Assembly (NCBI GenBank): GCA_002378005.1
Contig: DFQY01000030.1
Location: 62,001-126,000 of the forward strand
DNA: 64,000 bases
Origin: Flavobacteriales bacterium UBA3477
GTDB lineage: Bacteria > Bacteroidota > Bacteroidia > Flavobacteriales > Schleiferiaceae
Direction: 5' to 3'
Made by a program: the position numbers and the translations under genes. The notes beneath the pieces were generated by a model. That model saw nothing but the letters and a program-made list of their open reading frames with translations, ran no database searches and had not been told where the DNA came from. The first letter of the stretch is position 1, and every line of letters starts with the position of its first letter. Shown one piece after another: positions 1 to 7,745 of the stretch.

Positions 1-642
1 ATGATACAAAACAAACAAGTGGCGCTCAAAACAGCTGAGAGCCTATTGCAAATTAAAGCAATCAAATTACAACCGGAAAACCCTTTTACATGGGCTAGTG
101 GGTGGAAAAGTCCAATTTATTGTGATAACCGACTCACCCTGAGTTTCCCCACCATTCGCAACTTCCTAAAAATTGAGTTCGCCAAGCAAATAGAAGAGAT
201 CTACGGAAAACCAGATTATATAGCAGGTGTAGCCACTGGAGCCATCGCCATCGGCGTACTTGTTGCCGAATATATGGGCTTACCTTTCATCTATGTCCGC
301 GACAAGGCAAAAGGCCACGGCCGTCAAAATCAGGTTGAAGGATTTTTCGAACCGGGCAGTAATGTCGTTGTCATTGAAGACCTTGTATCTACAGGCGGTT
401 CTTCCCTAAAAGCAGTCACCGCACTGAAAGAGGCTGGTGCACGAGTGTTGGGGATGCTTGCCATCTTTACCTATGATTTTCAAGTTTCTCGCGACAATTT
501 CGAAGAATCGAGCGTTCGCTTGAACACGCTAAGTGATTATCACCACCTCTTGGAGCTAGCCGAAGAACAAGGTTCTATTCTACCGGACCAGTTGGATTTG
601 CTCAGAGAATGGCGCGTAGACCCGTCAAGCTGGGGCCAATAA
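1..642 (+). CDS. pyrE: Orotate phosphoribosyltransferase
   Basis: This 213-residue enzyme joins orotate to PRPP to form OMP, the fifth step of pyrimidine synthesis, in the cytoplasm. The PRPP-binding signature is visible as VVVIEDLVSTGG (residues 122-133, acidic pair E126-D127). The flexible catalytic loop lies near residues 100-112 (RDKAKGHGR). Length matches the family. The ATG is the first base of the window, so its promoter is not visible and an upstream start cannot be strictly excluded, although the N-terminus looks natural. Its TAA directly abuts the stop codon of the convergent birA, with no room for a terminator between them. Confidence 0.95.
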   Translation: MIQNKQVALKTAESLLQIKAIKLQPENPFTWASGWKSPIYCDNRLTLSFPTIRNFLKIEFAKQIEEIYGKPDYIAGVATGAIAIGVLVAEYMGLPFIYVRDKAKGHGRQNQVEGFFEPGSNVVVIEDLVSTGGSSLKAVTALKEAGARVLGMLAIFTYDFQVSRDNFEESSVRLNTLSDYHHLLELAEEQGSILPDQLDLLREWRVDPSSWGQ

Positions 643-1371
643 TTACTCCGAAAAAGGATGTAACCATTTAACGGTATCGAGGTCATAATGCACCACGGTA
701 CCGTTTTTTAATTCTAAGCCCAAGTAGCCTGAAGGCTGCACATGCGCCACGCGAGCGTCGAAGGGCACCCCATCAACCTCGTAGCGATGCCACTGATCGC
801 GACCCCATAATAATTGGTCGTAGCGCTTTCTCAAGGCGGGGACATCACCAAACTCAAGGGCCTGCGGCCGCAAAGCCGCCATAATCTCTTGAACCCAAAG
901 CATCACATCTGCTTCCGCGCCAAGGGTTTCCATGGAAATACTGCGCGCCAAATCCATGTGCGATGCACGCACATTCATGCCCAATCCCAGCACCGAACTT
1001 TTAATCCCCGAAGAACCCCAATGATTCTCAATGAGCATACCGCCTAATTTTCGATCGCGCACCATAAGATCATTGGGCCATTTGAACTTGACTTTTTCGG
1101 GAAGCACAGAAGATAATCGGGCACAAACCCACCTATTAATATCGAAACTCTCCTTCACCGGCACGGGCCATCGTAATAAAACAGACAAAAGCATCGAATT
1201 TCCTGGGGTATCGTGCCACTTTGACACACCGCGTCCCCTACCTTTGGCCTGAGAAGCCGCAACCACAGCGCTAAGGTGCGCCATATCAGGGTTTTCTTGT
1301 AATTTACGCCTTAATTCCAGCTGTGTGCTGTCGACGCGTTCGAGCCAATAAATCGTCTCTATATCCGACAT
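643..1371 (-). CDS. birA: Biotin--[acetyl-CoA-carboxylase] ligase
   Basis: The protein attaches biotin to the carrier domain of biotin-dependent carboxylases by way of biotinyl-AMP. Numbered from the chosen start, the biotinyl-AMP loop KGRGRG is at residues 43-48, KWPNDL at 97-102 and KLGGMLIE near 108. There is no N-terminal helix-turn-helix, so it is a stand-alone ligase and not a BirA repressor. The reading frame stays open to 1443, but the ATG at 1371 starts the canonical ligase N-terminus (MSDIETIYWLERVDSTQ) and leaves about 75 bases for promoters facing rsfS. The upstream 24 codons look unlike the family. Confidence 0.93.
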   Translation of the reverse strand: MSDIETIYWLERVDSTQLELRRKLQENPDMAHLSAVVAASQAKGRGRGVSKWHDTPGNSMLLSVLLRWPVPVKESFDINRWVCARLSSVLPEKVKFKWPNDLMVRDRKLGGMLIENHWGSSGIKSSVLGLGMNVRASHMDLARSISMETLGAEADVMLWVQEIMAALRPQALEFGDVPALRKRYDQLLWGRDQWHRYEVDGVPFDARVAHVQPSGYLGLELKNGTVVHYDLDTVKWLHPFSE

Positions 1372-1445
1372 TAGGACCTGTTTTATTGCTTGTGCCGAAG
1401 ATGGCATATGTTTTGGTAATTTAAGCACAAATAGAACATTCATTC

Positions 1446-1817
1446 ATGCATCAAAAACCCGAAGCCTCTTCGGAGCTCCTTAAAAAATTTGTGGTGGACG
1501 GCCTTCAAGAGATAAAAGGCCAGAACATTACCATCATGGACCTACGCTATATTGAAAACGCAGTGACGGATTTTTTCGTCATCGCGGAGGGTAATTCCAA
1601 CACTCAAGTAAATGCTTTGCAAGAAAGCGTGCACAAAATGGTCCGTGAAAATGTTGGAGATAAACCATGGCATGTAGAAGGCCGTGAAAATGCCGAATGG
1701 ATTTTGATGGATTACGTCAATGTGGTGGTTCACATTTTCCAGAAAGGTATCCGCGAATTCTACGATTTAGAAAGCCTTTGGGGAGATGCAGAAGTGCACA
1801 CATTAGAAAACTTATAA
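1446..1817 (+). CDS. rsfS: Ribosomal silencing factor RsfS (Iojap family)
   Basis: RsfS binds ribosomal protein uL14 on the large subunit and blocks subunit joining when nutrients are scarce. The 123-residue protein shows the family core: LRYIENAVTDFFVIAEGNSNTQ, then a conserved W in KPWHVEGRENAEWILMDY and the closing VVVHIF segment. It starts 75 bases from the likely birA start, transcribed divergently, and ends 7 bases before ftsH. The rsfS-ftsH order is common in Bacteroidota and suggests cotranscription. Confidence 0.95.
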   Translation: MHQKPEASSELLKKFVVDGLQEIKGQNITIMDLRYIENAVTDFFVIAEGNSNTQVNALQESVHKMVRENVGDKPWHVEGRENAEWILMDYVNVVVHIFQKGIREFYDLESLWGDAEVHTLENL

Positions 1818-1824
1818 CAGCATA

Positions 1825-3894
1825 ATGGCCGAGAATCCCAACCAAAATCAAATCGACAAACTGAAAAAACAGTTTGCCAAAAACGCCAACGATAAGAAAG
1901 GTGGTGATCCCAAGAAACCAAAGAGTCCTCTCTTCGGCTTTTACTGGGTGTACATCGCAATTTTTGCCCTATTCATCGGGATGCAAATCTTTAGCGCGGT
2001 AAGCTTTAGCGCAAAAAGCTCTAACTACCAGGAGTTTGAGACGGCATTAGAATTAGGCGATGTCGATCGCGTGAAAATTATCAACGAGAAAAAGGTCCAA
2101 GTCTTCATCAAGGAGGACGCCCTCAAAGATTCTGAGCGGTACGAAGAAGTACGCAGTTCTAACTTGAGCGAAGAAGTGAATCCAGGTCCTCACTACATCT
2201 TCGAGATGCCTTCACAAGCGTTCGAAGACCGCATCAAGGATTACTACAGCATGCATCCTGGCGAAAAGCAAATCGCCGTGAACTACGAAACCCAAGACAA
2301 CTTCATGGGTGATATCATCTCATGGGTTCTTCCATTAGTACTCATGATTGCCGTATGGATGTTCTTGATGCGCAGAATGTCTGGCGGTGCACCGGGAGGC
2401 GGCGGAGGCAGTCAGATCTTCAACATTGGTAAATCTCGTGCCAAGGTATTCGACAAGGACACAGAAGTAAAAACAACCTTCAATGAAGTAGCCGGGATGA
2501 CCGGTGCAAAGGAAGAGGTGCTCGAAATTGTAGACTTCTTGAAAAACCCGAAAAAATACACTGAACTAGGCGGCCGCATTCCCAAAGGGGTGATGCTTTC
2601 AGGGCCTCCAGGAACCGGTAAAACCCTACTCGCTAAAGCGGTGGCTGGCGAGGCGAAGGTGCCATTCTTCTCACTCAGTGGTTCAGACTTCGTGGAGATG
2701 TTCGTAGGTGTCGGCGCCTCACGTGTACGCGATCTATTTAAGCAAGCGAAAGAAAAATCACCATGTATCATTTTCATCGATGAAATCGATGCCATTGGCC
2801 GTGCCCGTGGAAAGAATAACTTCACTGGAGGAAATGACGAGCGCGAAAATACCTTGAACCAACTCTTGACTGAGATGGACGGTTTCGGCACCAACGAACA
2901 TGTGATCGTGATGGCCGCTACAAACCGCGCAGATATTTTGGACCGTGCCTTGATGCGTGCAGGTCGTTTCGACCGCATCATCTACGTGGACTTACCAGAA
3001 TTGAACGAGCGTGAAGACATCTTCAAAGTACACCTCAAGGGCATCAAAACAGACGATACTGTTGATGTAAAATTGTTGAGTAAGCAAACGCCTGGTTTCT
3101 CCGGAGCGGATATTGCCAACGTGTGTAATGAAGCTGCATTGATTGCGGCCCGCAAAGGCAATAAGCATGTGGGTAAACAAGATTTCTTGGATGCTGTCGA
3201 TCGTATCGTGGGTGGATTGGAAAAGAAAACCAAGATCATCACACCCCAAGAGAAAAAGGTCATTGCTTACCACGAAGCGGGACACGCTGCTGTGAGCTGG
3301 TTGCTCGAGCATGCTGCCCCATTAGTGAAGGTGACGATTGTACCGCGTGGTCGCTCCTTAGGAGCTGCTTGGTACCTGCCCGATGAGCGTCAAATCACTA
3401 CTACCGAGCAGATGCTAGACGAAATGGCTGCTACTATGGGAGGTCGTGCTGCCGAACTCGTGGTGTTCGATAAGATCTCTACCGGTGCCTTGAGTGATTT
3501 GGAAAAAGTGACCAAGCAAGCCCGTGCCATGGTAACTATCTACGGTTTGAACGATGAGCTTGGAAACATCACCTATTACGACAGCCAAGGCCAGAGTGAA
3601 TACATGCAAAAGCCATATTCAGAGACCACGGCAGAAAAGATTGATAAGGAGATCAGCAAGATCATTGAAGGTCAATACCAACGTGCCATTGAGTTGTTGC
3701 GTTCGAATAGAGAAAAATTGGACCAATTAGCCCAACTCCTTCTCGACAAAGAAGTCATCTTCAAAGAAAACGTCAAGGAAATCTTTGGCCCACGCCCATG
3801 GGATAAGGAGGAAGAAGTCGTTGAGGCCGAGGCTCCTGCCGAAGAAGCTTCCGCACCAGCCCAACCAGAGGAAGAATCCCCTGCAGCAGAATAA
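1825..3894 (+). CDS. ftsH: ATP-dependent zinc metalloprotease FtsH
   Basis: FtsH is a membrane-anchored hexameric AAA+ protease that degrades misfolded membrane proteins and regulatory substrates. The 689 residues show a basic cytoplasmic N-terminus, a first membrane segment at about 38-58, a periplasmic domain and a second segment at about 165-184. Then come Walker A GPPGTGKT (260-267), Walker B IIFIDE (315-320), and the second region of homology with the arginine fingers near 374-384. The zinc site is HEAGH (483-487), with a likely third ligand D558 in [10 protein letters not shown]. The acidic, Ala/Pro-rich tail is typical of the phylum. A strong intrinsic terminator follows 25 bases after the stop. 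Confidence 0.98.
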   Translation: MAENPNQNQIDKLKKQFAKNANDKKGGDPKKPKSPLFGFYWVYIAIFALFIGMQIFSAVSFSAKSSNYQEFETALELGDVDRVKIINEKKVQVFIKEDALKDSERYEEVRSSNLSEEVNPGPHYIFEMPSQAFEDRIKDYYSMHPGEKQIAVNYETQDNFMGDIISWVLPLVLMIAVWMFLMRRMSGGAPGGGGGSQIFNIGKSRAKVFDKDTEVKTTFNEVAGMTGAKEEVLEIVDFLKNPKKYTELGGRIPKGVMLSGPPGTGKTLLAKAVAGEAKVPFFSLSGSDFVEMFVGVGASRVRDLFKQAKEKSPCIIFIDEIDAIGRARGKNNFTGGNDERENTLNQLLTEMDGFGTNEHVIVMAATNRADILDRALMRAGRFDRIIYVDLPELNEREDIFKVHLKGIKTDDTVDVKLLSKQTPGFSGADIANVCNEAALIAARKGNKHVGKQDFLDAVDRIVGGLEKKTKIITPQEKKVIAYHEAGHAAVSWLLEHAAPLVKVTIVPRGRSLGAAWYLPDERQITTTEQMLDEMAATMGGRAAELVVFDKISTGALSDLEKVTKQARAMVTIYGLNDELGNITYYDSQGQSEYMQKPYSETTAEKIDKEISKIIEGQYQRAIELLRSNREKLDQLAQLLLDKEVIFKENVKEIFGPRPWDKEEEVVEAEAPAEEASAPAQPEEESPAAE

Positions 3895-3918
3895 AAAAGT
3901 GTAAATAAGGAAGTTAGA

Positions 3919-3944
3919 CCGCGCCCGTTGGGCGCGGCTTTTTT
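3919..3944 (+). terminator. Intrinsic terminator after ftsH
   Basis: A perfect 8-base-pair GC stem (CCGCGCCC/GGGCGCGG, 3-base loop GTT) is followed by a run of six T residues. It closes the rsfS-ftsH transcription unit and separates it from the LUD-cdsA-psd unit. Confidence 0.9.
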
Positions 3945-3990
3945 GTTGATAGCTCGAGCGCGGCGCAGTGGTTATTTGAAATCCACACCT

Positions 3991-3998
3991 TATTTTTG
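3991..3998 (+). promoter_or_regulatory. Bacteroidota -7 promoter element
   Basis: TATTTTTG fits the Bacteroidota consensus TAnnTTTG and lies between the ftsH terminator and the LUD-domain gene. It ends 15 bases before the ATG at 4014. The other in-frame start (3996) falls inside the element, which supports 4014 as the true start. No clear -33 TTG lies at the usual distance. Confidence 0.6.
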
Positions 3999-4013
3999 AT
4001 CTATATCTACGCT

Positions 4014-4628
4014 ATGGCCCGTCAAAAAGGATTTTTCTCGAAGCTCAAAAGCAGCCTCTTGGGTTCTTCATCTGCACAAGAAGAAGAGCGTGGAAAATTC
4101 GCTCCAAAAGAAGAGCAGCCACTTGACGAAAAATTCGTCTTGCAATTCACCGAGGGTGGAGGTAATTTCATGTATTGTCCGTCCAAGGAGTATGCCATGG
4201 AAGAGCTTCAATTATATGCCGAAGAGCAAGGTTGGAATGGCTTGTTCATCGCTACGCCTGCTTTGGCGGATTGGGCAAATAGCACAAAGCTTGCGGCCAC
4301 CTTTGAAAACGACGGCCAATTTCCAGTGGTGATGACCGGCTGTGAAGCACTAATTGCCTTTAACGGCGGCATCATGATTCATTCGCACCACACGGGTGGA
4401 AGAAAATTGGGTGATTTACCTCAGCACCATGTGCTCATCGCCTACACCTCCCAAATCGTAGCAAACTTGCGAGACGGCATGACCGCCATCAATCAAAAAT
4501 ACCGCGACCAACGCCCTAGTAATATCTCTGTCATTCGTGCACCACGCGATCAGGCGGTAGAATTGGCCTCTGCGGATCCGAACAAGGGGCGTACGGTTTT
4601 CTTAATTCTCATTGAAGACGAAGCCTGA
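4014..4628 (+). CDS. LUD-domain protein (LutC/YkgG family)
   Basis: This 204-residue protein looks like the Bacteroidota version of the LutC/YkgG (LUD) domain, a fold related to lactate-utilisation proteins. It has a basic N-terminus (MARQKGFFSKLKSSLL), a central GCEALIAFNGGIMIHSHHTGG stretch reminiscent of the LUD active-site region, and the closing VFLILIEDE. It is not beside lutA or lutB. Instead its stop overlaps the cdsA start (TGATG), so it is translationally coupled to phospholipid genes. A lactate role is therefore unproven. The start at 4014 is preferred because a promoter element covers the alternative ATG at 3996. Confidence 0.75.
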   Translation: MARQKGFFSKLKSSLLGSSSAQEEERGKFAPKEEQPLDEKFVLQFTEGGGNFMYCPSKEYAMEELQLYAEEQGWNGLFIATPALADWANSTKLAATFENDGQFPVVMTGCEALIAFNGGIMIHSHHTGGRKLGDLPQHHVLIAYTSQIVANLRDGMTAINQKYRDQRPSNISVIRAPRDQAVELASADPNKGRTVFLILIEDEA

Positions 4629-5392
4629 TGGGAAAACGCGCACTCTTTGGATTCATCTATGCCGGTGGCCTCATCGGTATTTTAGTTTACACCCCTTACG
4701 GCACCTACATGTTGGCCTTCTTCACGCTGTTATTGCTGAACGAAGTCGCAAGAATCCTTGATGTGCAAAGTAGGTTGCCATTACTCACCTTCACATCGCT
4801 GTTTTTGATTGGGGGCGCAATAGGAAATTGGGGCGGGCCAGAAGAAATCATCAGCGCCACCCTTGCCATCGGCATCATGATGGTATTGGCCTTGTTGCGT
4901 GCAGAACGTCCGGCGCATGAAATGCGCCGCGGTTTGTTTGCACTGGCCTATGTGTTCTTGCCCATGGCCTTGATAATTCAGACTACTAGGGATTTCTCAG
5001 AATTAATCTTGTTCATCTTTACGATGATTTGGGCGTCCGATACCTTCGCTTATTTGGCAGGCCGCTCATTTGGAAAGCGTCCCTTCGCACCAAAACTCAG
5101 CCCCAAGAAAACCATTGAAGGATTTGCAGGCGGCGTAGTAGGGACCATCATTACTGGCTTCGCCGTGAATCATTATTGGGACCTGCTGGATGTAGATGTG
5201 GCACTTGCATTGGCCGCTGTGGTATCCATAACTGCACCCTTTGGAGATTTAGTAGCCTCTTCCCTAAAACGCGAGGCTAATGTGAAGGATTCCGGCGTAT
5301 TTTTGCCGGGTCATGGCGGGGCTTTAGACAGATTGGATAGCTTCCTGACCGCGGCACCCATCGCGATACTCATTTATCAATACATGATATGA
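4628..5392 (+). CDS. cdsA: Phosphatidate cytidylyltransferase
   Basis: CdsA makes CDP-diacylglycerol from phosphatidic acid and CTP at the inner membrane, the branch point of phospholipid synthesis. The 254 residues form a multi-pass membrane protein. The family signature lies near the C-terminus (SSLKREANVKDSG followed by PGHGGALDRLDS), including the catalytic Asp and Lys residues. It overlaps the upstream LUD gene by one base and psd by four bases, so LUD, cdsA and psd form one coupled unit. Confidence 0.96.
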   Translation: MGKRALFGFIYAGGLIGILVYTPYGTYMLAFFTLLLLNEVARILDVQSRLPLLTFTSLFLIGGAIGNWGGPEEIISATLAIGIMMVLALLRAERPAHEMRRGLFALAYVFLPMALIIQTTRDFSELILFIFTMIWASDTFAYLAGRSFGKRPFAPKLSPKKTIEGFAGGVVGTIITGFAVNHYWDLLDVDVALALAAVVSITAPFGDLVASSLKREANVKDSGVFLPGHGGALDRLDSFLTAAPIAILIYQYMI

Positions 5393-6048
5393 AACTACAT
5401 AGAGAAGGTAAAGGCACCCTAGCCCTTGTATTTCTTGCACTCCTCCTGATCAATAGCTTGGCACAATGGGCTACGGATTTAGCGTGGTTGGAACTTACTG
5501 TGCTCGGACTGAGTGTTGTAGTGTATGTTATTGTGGTCCAATTTTTCCGCAATCCAACGCGCACCATCACTATCAATCCAAAAGGCATGCTTTGCCCAGC
5601 GGACGGCAAGGTTGTAGTCATTCAGGAAGTTTTCGAAGATGAGATCTTAAAGGACAAGTGTATTCAAATGTCCATTTTCATGTCGCCCTTTAATGTGCAC
5701 GTAAACCGCTACCCACTTGGCGGTAGAGTGACCGATGCCATTCACCACCCTGGGAAATTCCTAGTGGCATGGCACCCGAAGAGTTCAACATTGAACGAGC
5801 GCACCACAGTAGCTGTGGAGAATGAAAACTGGGGCAAGGTGGTCTTCCGTCAGATTGCTGGCGCGGTAGCGCGACGCATTGTGATGTATGCTAAGCCAGG
5901 AGATATGGCTGCCCAAGGCTCAGAATTTGGATTCATCAAATTCGGCTCTCGTGTGGATTTGTTCTTGCCGCTGGACAGCGACATCAAGGTCAAAGAAGGT
6001 GATGTTGTAAAGGGCGGTATTACCGTGCTTGCAACGCGTAACGCCTAA
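5389..6048 (+). CDS. psd: Phosphatidylserine decarboxylase proenzyme
   Basis: The enzyme decarboxylates phosphatidylserine to phosphatidylethanolamine. The 219-residue protein is the short form, with two N-terminal hydrophobic segments (about 9-22 and 25-43) and conserved SIFMSPFNVHVNR and HPGKF segments. Self-cleavage to give the pyruvoyl prosthetic group is expected at G186-S187 in KFGSRVD. The ATG overlaps the cdsA stop. The stop codon overlaps that of the convergent cmk gene by two bases. Confidence 0.95.
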   Translation: MKLHREGKGTLALVFLALLLINSLAQWATDLAWLELTVLGLSVVVYVIVVQFFRNPTRTITINPKGMLCPADGKVVVIQEVFEDEILKDKCIQMSIFMSPFNVHVNRYPLGGRVTDAIHHPGKFLVAWHPKSSTLNERTTVAVENENWGKVVFRQIAGAVARRIVMYAKPGDMAAQGSEFGFIKFGSRVDLFLPLDSDIKVKEGDVVKGGITVLATRNA

Positions 6049-6734
6049 GCTTCCAACTCTTTTACCCACGCTAGTACTAAATCGAACTGTTCGGCTTTGG
6101 TGATCTCGCTATTGTCTAAGGTTCGAGCATCGGATGCTGCAATAAGCGGAGAATCTGCACGCTCCATATCGGCTTTATCTCTAGACTGGAGGTTTTCCAA
6201 TACCTCAGCTACAGTCCAGTGTTGGCCTTTGGCGGCGAGTTCCCGTTGGCGGCGTTCGGCACGTACCTGATCTGAGGCCGTCATAAAGATTTTCAATTCC
6301 GCATTTGGGAAAACCACAGTGCCAATATCGCGGCCGTCCATCACTACCCCGCCATCACGGCCCATGGCTTGTTGAAGGGCTACTAAATGTCTGCGTACCG
6401 GCACAAGCTTCGCGACGTGGCTCACCACATTGCTCACCTCCATGGTGCGAATCTCTTCTTCCACGCGTTCGCCGTTCAAATACGTGGCATTCACTCCCTG
6501 CGCATCGAGTTCAAAGGAAATCTGTACATCAGGCAATGATTGGTAAATCTTATCCTCTTGGCAACCGTTGACTGCACTGACCCATTGGTTTCTCAGGGCA
6601 AATAATGCCACTGCACGGTACATCGCGCCGGAATCCACATAGATGTAGCCTAAAGCTTTAGCCAATTCCTTTGCCACGGTACTTTTACCCGTAGAGCTGT
6701 GTCCGTCGATGGCTATGGTCAGTGATTTTGGCAT
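6045..6734 (-). CDS. cmk: Cytidylate kinase
   Basis: Cmk phosphorylates CMP and dCMP with ATP in the cytoplasm. The 229-residue protein carries the P-loop GHSSTGKST (residues 11-19) and the NMP-binding and catalytic segment MDGRDIGTVVFPNA. The LID-like region RRQRELAAKG and the helix QSRDKADMERADSPL are typical of the family. It lies 9 bases downstream of porQ. The order lon-porQ-cmk is a recurrent arrangement in Bacteroidota. Confidence 0.96.
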   Translation of the reverse strand: MPKSLTIAIDGHSSTGKSTVAKELAKALGYIYVDSGAMYRAVALFALRNQWVSAVNGCQEDKIYQSLPDVQISFELDAQGVNATYLNGERVEEEIRTMEVSNVVSHVAKLVPVRRHLVALQQAMGRDGGVVMDGRDIGTVVFPNAELKIFMTASDQVRAERRQRELAAKGQHWTVAEVLENLQSRDKADMERADSPLIAASDARTLDNSEITKAEQFDLVLAWVKELEA

Positions 6735-6743
6735 GCTCAGGTC

Positions 6744-7745
6744 TTAGAATTTCAGGCTCAAAGATAGGTTATTCATGCGCCCGGCCACGCTGCGAAGTTC
6801 GTTCGCGAAGTGGAGGTGAAACTTGTTGAAATACAGACCCGCACCTAGGCTGAAGCCACCACTTGTGCGGCGATCTGGTAAACTCATTTCGTATTGACGA
6901 CGGAAGTTATAGCCCAGCATCAGATGTAGTCGGTCAGTGGGCAAGAACTCCAAAGAGCCGCTAAGGTGGCGGAGCGCCAGGTTGAGGGTGCTCATGCCCA
7001 GCTGTGTAGTGGCTCCTGTTACGGGATCTACGCTTACTAGGTTTGGGTCGTCGTAGCCCAAGTTTGGGCGTTGTAGCTGGTCAATCACGAAGGTCCAGCG
7101 GAAAGGGGCGTGCGCCAATTTATCCCCAACAGCAAACAAGATGTTCAAGGGCATGGGTTCGTAGGTCCCGCCAAAGGTGGTGAGTTGGGTACCGGCGTTC
7201 TTGATGATGAAAGCATAGTTTGGTCCGGTGGCCCCTCTGTACATCAAAGCAATATCTGAGGCAACGGCCCAGCTTTGGTAACTTTCATAGGTTCCATTGA
7301 CCAATTTCGCTGTGGCCCCCAAACGAATGCCATTCCAAGAGAACAACTCGGTGCCTAAAGTGAAGGCGAGGTCTCCCGCATAGAATTGGCCCGTTGAACT
7401 CCCCCATTGATCCGTACCGTTGAATACTCCGTACTGAATCGTTTGTGCGCTGGCGATCATAGGGCGCCCCTTGAGCTCAAACGAATAACTGCCCTGAAGC
7501 AGTTGAATCCCTTCGCCTAGGCTTCCAGAACTCATCTCGAGTTGGTACAAGGAAGAGTCCGTGAGGAGTAGTGGGTTTTGAACGGCAAAGGCACCCACGC
7601 GGCCCTCGTGCACATAGGCTGCATTGCCCAACGCCGAGGCACCGGCAAACATGGAGCGATCCAGAAATGAAAAAACGCTGTTGCCACCGCTCTGTCCAAA
7701 CAAAGCGGTCGTCCAAAACAATGCTATGAGTACGTTTCTAATCAA
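6744..7745 (-). CDS. porQ: Type IX secretion system outer-membrane protein PorQ
   Basis: PorQ is an outer-membrane beta-barrel that, with PorV, PorU and PorZ, forms the T9SS attachment complex. The 333 residues begin with a signal peptide (cleavage near residue 18, LFGQ|SGGNS). The family N-terminus follows (SVFSFLDRSMFAGASALGNA), then alternating barrel strands and a C-terminal hydrophobic strand ending in F. Position between lon and cmk supports the call. The start is odd: there is no ATG before the signal peptide. The likely codon is TTG at 7745, overlapping the lon stop; ATT at 7742 is the only other close option. Confidence 0.85.
   Translation of the reverse strand: MIRNVLIALFWTTALFGQSGGNSVFSFLDRSMFAGASALGNAAYVHEGRVGAFAVQNPLLLTDSSLYQLEMSSGSLGEGIQLLQGSYSFELKGRPMIASAQTIQYGVFNGTDQWGSSTGQFYAGDLAFTLGTELFSWNGIRLGATAKLVNGTYESYQSWAVASDIALMYRGATGPNYAFIIKNAGTQLTTFGGTYEPMPLNILFAVGDKLAHAPFRWTFVIDQLQRPNLGYDDPNLVSVDPVTGATTQLGMSTLNLALRHLSGSLEFLPTDRLHLMLGYNFRRQYEMSLPDRRTSGGFSLGAGLYFNKFHLHFANELRSVAGRMNNLSLSLKF

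Noticed and set aside
2412..2981. 189-residue open frame antisense to ftsH
   Set aside because: It lies wholly inside the ATPase domain of ftsH, has no family features, and mirrors the codon pattern of the real gene.
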